Made by a program: the position numbers and the translations under genes
The notes under the pieces: model-generated
What the model was told of the DNA's origin: nothing
Database searches by the model: none
Seen by the model: the letters and a program-made list of their open reading frames with translations, nothing else
Origin: Chryseobacterium sp.
Lineage (GTDB): Bacteria; Bacteroidota; Bacteroidia; Flavobacteriales; Weeksellaceae
Reading direction: 5' to 3'
Length of the DNA: 64,000 bases
Assembly (NCBI GenBank): GCA_027492795.1
Contig: JAPUEB010000006.1
Coordinates: 1 to 64,000 of the forward strand
In this document: positions 1 through 6,453 of the stretch, piece by piece
Layout of the letters: each line of letters starts with the position of its first letter
Position numbering within the stretch: position 1 is the stretch's first letter

Positions 1-288
1 TTTTGAGGTATGGAAATTCAGTCCAGACTTTACCTCTCCGTCTTTGCCTATCCACGCACTCGAACTTATCCTGCCCGACAATTCCACCAAACTCCCTTTA
101 GTCAAAATTTTGGCTACATTGGGACTTATCCAGTAGGAGCAGTTGTAGTAGGTGGTTTGCTCCCTGCGTTCACCGTCTTTGGTCTTGTAGTTGTCATTGA
201 TGGCTATTGAAAAGTTTACGACCTGTTTGTCGTTTTTTAGGGTGTTGATTTCTGCGTTTTTGGTAATTCTGCCTACGATGGTGTTCAT
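1..288 (-). CDS. ssb: Single-stranded DNA-binding protein (partial, C-terminus beyond window edge)
   Basis: The reverse strand reads 96 codons without a stop from an ATG at 288 to the window edge. The N-terminus MNTIVGRITKNAEINTLKN, followed by a VVNFSIAIN strand, a KTKDGERREQTTYYNCSYW segment and a GSLVELSGRIS strand, is the OB fold of bacterial Ssb. It binds single-stranded DNA during replication and transfer. Bacteroidota plasmids and conjugative elements often carry their own Ssb, and the neighbours here (Toprim protein, iteron origin, Rep) fit that. The acidic C-terminal tail is outside the window, so completeness cannot be judged. Confidence 0.88.
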   Translation of the reverse strand, partial: MNTIVGRITKNAEINTLKNDKQVVNFSIAINDNYKTKDGERREQTTYYNCSYWISPNVAKILTKGSLVELSGRISSSAWIGKDGEVKSGLNFHTSK

Positions 289-524
289 AATCTTAAAATT
301 TAAAATGTTAATATTTTGTTAATTTTCGTTTTGTCAAAAGTCAAATGTTGAGAGTGAATTGATTTGGTATCGAGGACACTCGGCTTTCTTTTTTTCTTTT
401 AATTATTTTGGAAAAACAGTATTCTTTGCTGGATTTCTATTGTTTTTCCGTTGATTTCAAAGAACGTTTATGGTTGATTTGATTCGTACAACTGAGGTTC
501 CGGCTTTTTCTTTGCCCATGAACA

Positions 525-708
525 TAGGACGGCACCATCCATACAAAACCCGATTCGGTTCCGCTGGATAAAGGCAGAAAATTCCGAATCGGGCTTGAAA
601 TCTTTTTGTCCGAAGGATTTAGGAGTGTCTGGAAAAATTGTTGGAGCTTGTGGAAAGAATTTTTTTAGAAACCCAAAAAGATTTTTTTGTGTGGATGGTG
701 CCGTCCTA
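525..708. repeat. Element bounded by 23-bp terminal inverted repeats
   Basis: The left arm (525-547, beginning TAGGACGGCACCATCC) and the right arm (686-708, ending GGATGGTGCCGTCCTA) are inverted copies with one mismatch, 138 bp apart. Inside, a nested 10-bp inverted pair lies at 549-558 (CCCGATTCGG) and 584-593 (CCGAATCGGG). The layout could be a small non-autonomous mobile repeat, a recombination or transfer site, or a long hairpin. No target-site duplication was identified. Confidence 0.6.
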
Positions 709-722
709 CATTTGCAAATGTA
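707..722. promoter_or_regulatory. Perfect 16-bp palindrome with a -7 box on each strand
   Basis: TACATTTGCAAATGTA is perfectly symmetric and contains the Bacteroidota -7 consensus TAnnTTTG on both strands. It abuts the right arm of the 525-708 inverted repeat. It could be an operator overlapping divergent start sites, but no gene lies immediately on either side. Confidence 0.4.
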
Positions 723-908
723 AAAGCCCAACCGCTGTTGAGAAAATTATCAATGGGCGTTGTAATCAATGGAAAACTAAAGGAAATTCATTAAGAATGG
801 TATTTCAAATATGATGGCATGACAAAGTAGATTTAGTTTTCAAATTTATTTGACGGTTTAAATCCAAAACATTTCTTCACTCATCCGGTGTAAATAAGAA
901 GAAACCAC

Positions 909-916
909 TATATTTG
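909..916 (+). promoter_or_regulatory. -7 promoter box of the H1-like gene
   Basis: TATATTTG matches TAnnTTTG and lies 28 bp before the ATG at 945. No clear -33 TTG element was found at the usual distance. Confidence 0.55.
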
Positions 917-944
917 CAGCCCAATTTTATTATTAATACCATTT

Positions 945-1121
945 ATGAAAGAACTTATTGAAAAGATTAATGCTGAATATGAAGCATTTTCTAAAGAAGC
1001 GGAACAACAGATTGAGAAAGGTAACAAGGCGGCAGGAACCAGAGCAAGAAAAGCCGCTTTGGAGTTGAGCAAATTGTTTAAAGATTTCCGTAAACTATCT
1101 GTTGAAGAATCCAAAAAATAA
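945..1121 (+). CDS. Histone H1-like nucleoprotein (Hc1 type)
   Basis: A 58-codon gene encoding a short, highly charged helical protein. It starts MKELIEKINAEYEAF, has a central GNKAAGTRARKAALEL stretch and ends in KK. The KAAGTRARKA core followed by LSKLFKDFRK is typical of the Bacteroidota H1-like/Hc1 nucleoproteins, which bind DNA non-specifically and compact it. A -7 box lies 28 bp upstream and an intrinsic terminator follows directly, so it is a single-gene transcript facing against the flanking leftward genes. On an element of this type it may act as a stealth or packaging nucleoid protein (inference). Confidence 0.8.
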   Translation: MKELIEKINAEYEAFSKEAEQQIEKGNKAAGTRARKAALELSKLFKDFRKLSVEESKK

Positions 1122-1126
1122 GAAAA

Positions 1127-1156
1127 TCTTCCCTGCCTTTGAGCAGGGATTTTTTG
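1127..1156. terminator. Intrinsic terminator after the H1-like gene
   Basis: Stem CCCTGC (1131-1136) pairs with GCAGGG (1143-1148), followed by a T-run at 1150-1155. It sits between the convergent H1-like gene and the Toprim gene. Confidence 0.85.
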
Positions 1157-1206
1157 TGTAAATCCGAGTTTTGGGTATTCGTATAATGATTCAAATGCAA
1201 TTCTAA

Positions 1207-2043
1207 TTATTTGCAAAACCACTCATTCAAATCCTTAAAATCATGATAAATTAGCGAACAGTCTTCAACACTTTTATATTGACTTTGGATTTTTGATTTA
1301 ACGGATTCCCCATTCTTGTCATTATCCAGAAAAAGCGAAATTTTATTGTAATGCTTCAGTTTTTCTTCCGCCTTGAAAAGCATTGATGTTGAATTTAAAA
1401 CCAAAAAATCACAGTTTGAATTATCTGAATTTTCTAAATTTCGGTAAGTGAGATAGTCAAAGAAACCTTCAAAAACCACAATCTCGTTCTTGGGATTGTT
1501 ATCAGTAACAATCAAAGTCACATCCTTTTTCCCTAAACATATTTTGGAATGTAGATTGCGAATCTCAAAACCTCCGGAATTATTCTGAAATCCAATTCCG
1601 AAATATTTCCTTCCTTTCAATTCGTAGTGAATTTCCTTAACCAAATGCTTTTGTTCAAAAACTCTTCGGGATTTTAGATACTGAATTAATGCAGAATGCC
1701 CAATTTCTTTGATTTCTAAAATCTGATTGCTTGTTTGTGCTTTCGATTCGTAATATTTTAATTCATTTTGAACTGTAAAATCCAATGTTGAAAGGTATTG
1801 CAATGCCTCGGAAACGGAACATTTATTTATCTGTTGGACAATTAAAATCACATCGTAACTCTTTCCGTTTCCAAAATCAAACGCTTTGTTTTTGACAAAA
1901 TCAACCGACAGGCTTGGAATTTTTTCCTCCCTGTCTATCGCAAAATAAAACGCGGTTTTCGGATTTTCTTTGACCGGAAAAATCCCGAACGATTCTAAAA
2001 CCGCCCGAATCCCGACTTTTTGCTTGATTTTTTCGCAATTCAT
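1207..2043 (-). CDS. Toprim-domain primase-like protein of a mobile element
   Basis: A 278-residue protein. Residues about 1-90 resemble the N-terminal region of DnaG-like CHC2 proteins (MNCEKIKQKVGIRAVLESFG, then FDFGNGKSYDVILIVQQ), but the zinc-binding cysteines are absent. Residues 188-245 form a Toprim core: VVFEGFFDYL gives the catalytic Glu192 and Asp196, and SLFLDNDKNGE gives the Asp240-x-Asp242 metal pair. Short Toprim proteins like this are common on Bacteroidota mobilisable plasmids and conjugative elements, where they are thought to prime lagging or transferred strands. It begins next to the origin region (2044-2462) and reads away from it. Confidence 0.8.
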   Translation of the reverse strand: MNCEKIKQKVGIRAVLESFGIFPVKENPKTAFYFAIDREEKIPSLSVDFVKNKAFDFGNGKSYDVILIVQQINKCSVSEALQYLSTLDFTVQNELKYYESKAQTSNQILEIKEIGHSALIQYLKSRRVFEQKHLVKEIHYELKGRKYFGIGFQNNSGGFEIRNLHSKICLGKKDVTLIVTDNNPKNEIVVFEGFFDYLTYRNLENSDNSNCDFLVLNSTSMLFKAEEKLKHYNKISLFLDNDKNGESVKSKIQSQYKSVEDCSLIYHDFKDLNEWFCK

Positions 2044-2100
2044 TTTTTTTTCTTTTAATGCAAATTACTTATCCACATTTCCCTTTTAAATAAAAAAAAG

Positions 2101-2130
2101 ACTTTTAATTTACTTTTAAATTACTTTTAA
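2101..2130. repeat. AT-rich triple direct repeat (probable DNA unwinding element)
   Basis: ACTTTTAA occurs at 2101-2108, 2112-2119 and 2123-2130 with an 11-bp period, close to one helical turn. It is flanked by A/T runs and lies 24 bp from a perfect DnaA box. Confidence 0.7.
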
Positions 2131-2177
2131 CAAACGGCATTTTTCTTTTGCCACAAAGGGTTTGAATGTGCTTTCCG

Positions 2178-2461
2178 GTGAGTGCAATTCCGAAAACGGG
2201 TGAGTGCAATTCCGAAATCGGGGTGAGTGCAATTCCGAAATAAAGCCTGTTTTCGGGTGAGTGCAATTCCGAATCGATTTTTCAATTTTATTCTGAAAAC
2301 CATAGTTATCCACAAAACAGCAAGGTTATCCACAATTTTTGTGCTTTCTAAATTTTCTGATGAGTGCAATTCCGAATTCGATGCTGTTATTTTGTCCGTT
2401 TTTAACATTTCTTTAACTTTAGTGAGTGCAATTCCGAATTGGTGGTGAGTGCAATTCCGAA
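2178..2461. repeat. Seven iterons, consensus GTGAGTGCAATTCCGAA
   Basis: Copies lie at 2178-2194, 2200-2216, 2223-2239, 2257-2273, 2361-2376 (first G replaced by A), 2422-2438 and 2445-2461, all in the same orientation. Neighbouring copies are spaced 22-23 bp, except across the DnaA-box stretch. The last copy ends one base before the rep stop codon. Confidence 0.9.
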
Positions 2462-2462
2462 A

Positions 2463-3587
2463 TCAGACAATCATCGGATAACCATTTGGCAATAGTTCTC
2501 CCATTTTTGTAATTCTGTATAATTGCTTGATGTGTTCCTGAATCTCAAAGAGAAATCTTTGACCTTGAAATTCAGTCGAAGCGATTTTCTTCATTCTGCA
2601 GTTCTTGATTAATTCCTTGAAAGCTTTCTCAATAAGTTCCCTTGTCTGAGGTATATTTTCGTACTGATGGTAAAACTGGACTGTATCGGTTTCCTCTAAT
2701 CCGTATCGTTTTTTAAAATAGAGCAATCTTCGGCTAATTTTATGACTCTGGTTAAAATTCTCTTGCTTTGATTCCAAAAGTTGTTGTGCTTCTTCAAATG
2801 AATGTGAAAATCCATTGGTCGAAAAAGGAACAACAAAAATGGAATCTTTTTCATACCTGTATTGGAAGGAAAAACTGTTGTACTTGTCGAGATTGATTTT
2901 GATGGGTTTTAGAAATTTGAAGCAGAAATCTTTTGTATTTTTATAATTCAACCCAAACTTTTTATTAAAATTGGTCAGTTTCAACATCGTCCCCGATTCG
3001 GGAATCTTTGAAAGCCAGATGGCGAAAATAATGTGCTTGTTATTTCTGATGTTATAAACCAGATGATAGAGGACATAATTGTATTCTGGAATAACCAGTA
3101 GTTTTTTCAGCCAGTAGCTGCTGATTAGAAAAGTTGTAAAACCTCTTTGGTCATAGGTTGGTGTAGAAATAAGTCCACCAAATGTTTTAATTTCTTTACC
3201 TTTTGAATTAAGCGATTTATACCATCCCATCTTAAATTTGGCAAGAAATTCATAGGCATCAACCACCTGTTTTGTGGAACCGCTCGGAGAAATTTTACTG
3301 TTTCGGATTTTGATGGACGCAAAAATATTATTTTCGGTCTCAAATTCTTCATCAAATAGAGAAAGTTGCTTCGGGCGGTCTTCGGGACGGAACTGCTCTT
3401 TGCTGATAATGGCAACGATATTGAAAATGACCCGAAGCGCATTGATTGGGATGTCTGCCGCTTGTTGGTCATCAAAGATGAAGTCGTCCACGAAATGGTT
3501 TCCCAGCCGAATCTTGTCGGGAACTTTTTCTCCCTTGTCCTCGAACTTTTTTCGGATAAGGCGCAAATCTTTTTCGGATGATGACAT
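2463..3587 (-). CDS. rep: Plasmid replication initiator protein (Rep_3/RepB-like)
   Basis: A 374-residue protein with no transmembrane segments. Residues about 45-330 have the look of the paired winged-helix Rep_3 initiators: DIPINALRVIFNIVAII, then an ISTPTYDQRGFTTFLIS strand-rich part and a second domain around KHIIFAIWLSKIPESGTMLKLTNFNKKFGLN. The family assignment comes mainly from the arrangement, since the gene ends directly against seven iterons. It would bind these and open the adjacent AT-rich region with DnaA. The iterons lie downstream of the gene, whereas in many plasmids they lie upstream. Family membership should be confirmed by profile search. Confidence 0.75.
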   Translation of the reverse strand: MSSSEKDLRLIRKKFEDKGEKVPDKIRLGNHFVDDFIFDDQQAADIPINALRVIFNIVAIISKEQFRPEDRPKQLSLFDEEFETENNIFASIKIRNSKISPSGSTKQVVDAYEFLAKFKMGWYKSLNSKGKEIKTFGGLISTPTYDQRGFTTFLISSYWLKKLLVIPEYNYVLYHLVYNIRNNKHIIFAIWLSKIPESGTMLKLTNFNKKFGLNYKNTKDFCFKFLKPIKINLDKYNSFSFQYRYEKDSIFVVPFSTNGFSHSFEEAQQLLESKQENFNQSHKISRRLLYFKKRYGLEETDTVQFYHQYENIPQTRELIEKAFKELIKNCRMKKIASTEFQGQRFLFEIQEHIKQLYRITKMGELLPNGYPMIV

Positions 3588-3637
3588 TTTCTATTCTTGA
3601 TGTTCCTGATTTCTTATTTCCTTATTTAAGATTGTAA

Positions 3638-3865
3638 TTATTTGGTTCGAACGGTTTTCTTTACTAGTTTTATTTTCTCACTTTTCAGTGTTTTGTCTCC
3701 ATCAATGAGATTGTAGTGTTGGTAGGAATCAACACCCGTTGCTTTGAAAACCCTTTTTTCGGCTTTGCCTATATTGGGAATTCTCACTTTATGGATACCC
3801 AGATATTCGTAAGATATCCTATTGATGGTTACTTTTTGACCAAGTTTTAAGTCCGATATTTTCAT
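3638..3865 (-). CDS. Small basic hypothetical protein
   Basis: A 75-residue protein, MKISDLKLGQKVTINRISYEYLG at the start and a lysine-rich end (KSEKIKLVKKTVRTK). It looks like a small beta-rich (SH3-like) fold, but I do not recognise a family. It lies between rep and the 236-residue gene on the same strand and is probably part of the same leftward backbone. Its short strand pattern and basic tail would suit nucleic-acid binding (inference). Confidence 0.55.
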   Translation of the reverse strand: MKISDLKLGQKVTINRISYEYLGIHKVRIPNIGKAEKRVFKATGVDSYQHYNLIDGDKTLKSEKIKLVKKTVRTK

Positions 3866-3915
3866 TGTTTTTAAGTATTAATATTGGTTTGAGTGAATTC
3901 GACTTTTTACTGATT

Positions 3916-4626
3916 TCATGATGTTTTTGGTCGCCTGATGTTTGGAATTGAATCGACGGAAACGGCATCATCAATTTGATAATTCCTCAAATACGGCAGG
4001 ATGCTTTTCAACGAGGATCTCCAGTTGGAAATGGGTCTTCCGGAACTGTTCTTCCAATCGTTTTCTAACCACGAATGGTATTTTTCTTCAATAACGGAAT
4101 CCAAAAGAGGCTCATAATCCTCTAAAGTGGTTGCAAATCGTATAAATTCTTCCAATTCGGGTACAGCGATTGATTTCTTGATTTTGGAAGTATCTGCATT
4201 GGAAACTTTATCATTGGCTTTACTGATTTTGGAAGAAACTTGATCAGAAGGATTGTTTATCTTTAAAGTTTCCTGTTTTTCAACAATCTCCAAACTTGGT
4301 ACTTTTTCGATTTTTATCGTCTCTATTTTTTCCGGTATGGGAATATCAAATGAGTAATTCAGCAGGATTCTGTAATTACAGGGAAATCCACTTTTGGACT
4401 CAAATTCAACAAGCCCCAATTCACGAAGTTTCTTTTTCGTCGGTGTTATGGTTTTTCTCGTTATTCCCAATGCATTACCAAGTGCGACATCGGAAATAAC
4501 GACCTTATAACTATCGTTGTCCTTTCCCAATTTCAAAAGGTGCAGATACATCGAAATCGCCGAAGAGCCAAGTCTTGCCTTCTGATTGAAGTCCCAAAAT
4601 CTGTCGATAAGTTCCAGATAATACAT
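3916..4626 (-). CDS. Winged-helix protein of the element backbone
   Basis: A 236-residue protein. Residues about 15-95 form a helix-turn-helix of the MarR/replication-adaptor type: SAISMYLHLLKLG, ISDVALGNALGITRKTITPTKKKLRELGLVEFES. A low-complexity Ser/Lys linker (about 110-150) follows, then a short C-terminal domain containing WLENDWKNSSGRPISNWRSSLKS, reminiscent of the C-terminal domain of DnaD-like phage and plasmid replication proteins. The start lies 2 bp after the stop of the upstream DUF3853 gene, so the three genes form one leftward operon. A role in replication initiation or helicase loading is inference. Confidence 0.6.
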   Translation of the reverse strand: MYYLELIDRFWDFNQKARLGSSAISMYLHLLKLGKDNDSYKVVISDVALGNALGITRKTITPTKKKLRELGLVEFESKSGFPCNYRILLNYSFDIPIPEKIETIKIEKVPSLEIVEKQETLKINNPSDQVSSKISKANDKVSNADTSKIKKSIAVPELEEFIRFATTLEDYEPLLDSVIEEKYHSWLENDWKNSSGRPISNWRSSLKSILPYLRNYQIDDAVSVDSIPNIRRPKTS

Positions 4627-4628
4627 TT

Positions 4629-4880
4629 CTAACTGCTTGCAAATAGTTCCATTGCCTTTTTCTTGTCGATAATGATGATATTTCCTTTCTGAATGATGGC
4701 ACCATCCAAAATCCCTGAAGATTTAATCTTGGATGCTTTTGAAATGGAACAGCCTAGAATTTTTGCCAAACCTTTTAATCCGTATTCATACATATTTTCA
4801 GAATTTAAATTTTTAGATATCTCTAAAAATTCTTTTACGGTCAGATTGCAAAGAGGTGTTTGTGGGGTTATGTTTTCCAT
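4629..4880 (-). CDS. DUF3853 family protein, copy 2 (excisionase-like DNA-binding)
   Basis: An 83-residue protein with the DUF3853 pattern: LTVKEFLEI near the N-terminus, YGLKGLAKILGCSISKASKIKSSG as a MerR/excisionase-like helix-turn-helix, then GAIIQKGNIIIIDKKKAMELF. The family is largely confined to Bacteroidota mobile elements. Its start overlaps the stop of the paralogue upstream by one base (TGATG on the reverse strand), indicating translational coupling. Likely a small DNA-binding factor for element control or excision. Confidence 0.8.
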   Translation of the reverse strand: MENITPQTPLCNLTVKEFLEISKNLNSENMYEYGLKGLAKILGCSISKASKIKSSGILDGAIIQKGNIIIIDKKKAMELFASS

Positions 4881-5164
4881 CAGCTGTTATCTTTAAAAAG
4901 TTCTAATGCTTTTTCCGAATCAATGATAATTTTTCTCCCATTTTGAATGATGGCTTCATCAAAAATTCCCTTACTTTTCAATTTTCCTGCATGATTTTTA
5001 GAGCATCCCAATATTCTTGCTAATCCAGAAAGACCGTAAACATACTTTTCATTAAATACCTTTTCTTGTGTGGGGTTTTCTGATGATTCTTGTTTTCTGG
5101 CATCTAAAATTTCCACAAATTCTCCTATGGTCAATTGCCAAATTGGTCTATTATAATCTTCCAT
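4880..5164 (-). CDS. DUF3853 family protein, copy 1 (excisionase-like DNA-binding)
   Basis: A 94-residue paralogue of the next gene, with the same blocks: LTIGEFVEILDAR, YGLSGLARILGCSKNHAGKLKSKG and EAIIQNGRKIIIDSEKALELF. The recognition-helix residues differ (KNHAGKL against ISKASKI), so the two copies probably bind different sites or form heterodimers. It is the first gene of the leftward operon and is transcribed from the palindromic divergent promoter at 5221-5241, facing the repressor gene. That position is typical of a factor opposing the repressor in an integrate/excise switch (inference). Confidence 0.82.
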   Translation of the reverse strand: MEDYNRPIWQLTIGEFVEILDARKQESSENPTQEKVFNEKYVYGLSGLARILGCSKNHAGKLKSKGIFDEAIIQNGRKIIIDSEKALELFKDNS

Positions 5165-5220
5165 TTTGAAATTTTTATTGTAATTTATTCTAAAAAAATA
5201 CTTATTTGTATATATTTAAC

Positions 5221-5241
5221 TATATTTGTATTGCAAATATA
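5221..5241. promoter_or_regulatory. Palindromic divergent promoter and probable operator
   Basis: TATATTTG at 5221-5228 (plus) and its inverted copy at 5234-5241 (minus) are both perfect -7 boxes, separated by 5 bp. The plus box would serve the repressor gene (ATG at 5298) and the minus box the DUF3853 operon (ATG at 5164). The symmetry puts both start sites under one dyad, a natural target for the repressor. Confidence 0.65.
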
Positions 5242-5297
5242 GAATAAATATTGAAATATATCTATATTTTAATCTCAAAAACAAAAAAAAATTAAAG

Positions 5298-5747
5298 ATG
5301 ACTATAACTGAAAGATTGCAAAATTACATGACCTACAAAGGGTTAAACCCCAATAAAATCACTGTTGAAGCTGGTTTGTCTGTTGGTTTAATTGGCAGAG
5401 CTATAAAAAACAACTCGGGACTCAACTCAGATACTATTGAAAAAATACTATACACTTATCCCGATTTGAATCCGGAGTGGTTTATTTCGGAATCTGGTGA
5501 AATGCTAAAAACAAACAACCAAAACATTAATAATAATGGCTCAGGAAATAATGTAAACAGCAACATTAATGGAAATATTAGTGGAAATGTTACTATTTCG
5601 CATAGCGAGTTTTCTAATATGATAGAACTTCAAAAAGGCTATCAAGAAATACAAAAAGAACTAACAGAAAGATTGAAAACCAGTCAAGAGCAACTATCGG
5701 ACAGCATGAGACAGGTTACTATACTTCTTGAAATTTTAAAAAAATAA
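5298..5747 (+). CDS. Phage-type helix-turn-helix repressor with coiled-coil tail
   Basis: A 149-residue protein counted from the ATG at 5298, which follows an A-rich stretch; a longer in-frame reading would start inside the divergent promoter and is rejected. Residues about 1-65 are a Cro/CI-like HTH (MTITERLQNYMTYKGLNPNK, VEAGLSVGLIGRAIKNN, PDLNPEWFISESGEML), closely resembling other Bacteroidota phage and element repressors. Residues about 68-100 are an Asn/Gly-rich linker, and about 108-149 a Glu/Gln/Leu heptad coiled coil for oligomerisation. No peptidase domain of LexA type is present, so release would not be by RecA-driven cleavage (inference). Confidence 0.8.
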   Translation: MTITERLQNYMTYKGLNPNKITVEAGLSVGLIGRAIKNNSGLNSDTIEKILYTYPDLNPEWFISESGEMLKTNNQNINNNGSGNNVNSNINGNISGNVTISHSEFSNMIELQKGYQEIQKELTERLKTSQEQLSDSMRQVTILLEILKK

Positions 5748-5749
5748 CT

Positions 5750-6439
5750 ATGAAAAGGATTTTAATAATTAGTGCTATTTTATTTGGTGGAATCGTGATT
5801 GCTCAGCAGAAGAAAACTGCTTTGAATAATTGGAAAAGTAGAGATGGAGAAATCGCACAAAAGGTTTTTTCAAAATATCAGGAAAAAGAAAATAAGAAAT
5901 TAGAAGATGAAAAAGCAGATTTAATAAAAATTCAAAAAAAGTTGAAAATTGAGATAATAAACGAAGGGGACATTGAGAAATACAATCAAAATATATGGCT
6001 TCGTATTGTAAAAGTGAATAATGGAAATTTAGAACAGATTGTTGATACGAGAGATAAGGATATTTCAGTTGTTACAAATACAATGGGAACGAACAATTGG
6101 AAAGATGAAGCAGGAGGGTTTAATTATACATCTTTCACTGACTTAATGAAGATTTCCCAGGAGCTTACAAGTAATAGAAATGAAACAGGAATATTAGCAA
6201 ACTCATTAAAGCCCATTGAATCTTTTGAAACCCGCGAACCTGTTTTATATTTTTCTTTAAAAATCTACACACATAAAAACAGTTCAGAACAAACAACTTT
6301 ACCAACCTTGTCCAAAACAATAAATATTTATGCTGACAACCAACTGATAAAGACTTTAAAATACTCTTTAGATGACTTTATAAAAGCAGAAGGAGTGTCA
6401 ATACGGGACTTTAAATTGGGTTCTATTGAAAATCGATAA
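5750..6439 (+). CDS. Exported protein of unknown function
   Basis: A 229-residue protein starting 2 bp after the repressor stop, so co-transcribed. The first 18 residues (MKRILIISAILFGGIVIA) form a signal peptide ending before QQKK. A Lys/Glu-rich helical stretch (about 25-65) is followed by a beta-rich part containing YNQNIWLRIVKVNNGNLEQ and LYFSLKIYTHKN. No family was recognised, no lipobox is present, and the protein is probably periplasmic. Being placed between a repressor and an integrase suggests a conserved element gene, perhaps an exclusion or host-modifying function, but this is speculation. Confidence 0.7.
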   Translation: MKRILIISAILFGGIVIAQQKKTALNNWKSRDGEIAQKVFSKYQEKENKKLEDEKADLIKIQKKLKIEIINEGDIEKYNQNIWLRIVKVNNGNLEQIVDTRDKDISVVTNTMGTNNWKDEAGGFNYTSFTDLMKISQELTSNRNETGILANSLKPIESFETREPVLYFSLKIYTHKNSSEQTTLPTLSKTINIYADNQLIKTLKYSLDDFIKAEGVSIRDFKLGSIENR

Positions 6440-6453
6440 TCAATTTTTCTAAT

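Larger units (their letters stand above)
289..944. other. 656-bp gap between ssb and the H1-like gene, holding an inverted-repeat element
   Basis: No convincing gene is seen. A reverse reading of 87 codons (468-731) runs through both arms of the inverted repeat at 525-708 and resembles no family I recognise. The rest is AT-rich and unstructured except for the palindrome at 707-722 and the promoter box at 909-916. In a plasmid-like backbone such a gap could hold a transfer origin or a small mobile repeat, but nothing proves either. Confidence 0.5.
2069..2461. other. oriV: Plasmid-type replication origin (iterons, DnaA boxes, AT-rich unwinding repeats)
   Basis: Between the Toprim start and the rep stop lie three kinds of origin signal. 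Seven copies of a 17-bp iteron (core TGAGTGCAATTCCGAA) run from 2178 to 2461. Three perfect DnaA boxes TTATCCACA lie at 2069-2077, 2306-2314 and 2326-2334, the last two exactly 20 bp apart. Three direct repeats of ACTTTTAA lie at 2101, 2112 and 2123, exactly 11 bp apart in a nearly pure AT stretch, as expected for a DNA unwinding element. Together with the adjacent rep gene this is a textbook theta origin layout. Confidence 0.85.

Noticed and set aside
468-731. 87-codon reverse reading between ssb and the H1-like gene
   Set aside because: It runs through both arms of the inverted repeat, has no recognisable domain and no evident ribosome site; kept only as part of the intergenic description.
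908-1222. 104-codon reverse reading
   Set aside because: It lies antisense to the well-supported H1-like gene and crosses that gene's terminator.
2116-2448. Three short overlapping readings through the iteron region
   Set aside because: Their repeated peptide blocks (such as NCTHP and SELHS) are translations of the iterons, not protein domains.
5226-5297. Upstream extension of the repressor gene
   Set aside because: It would start inside the divergent -7 boxes; the ATG at 5298 begins the conserved HTH sequence.
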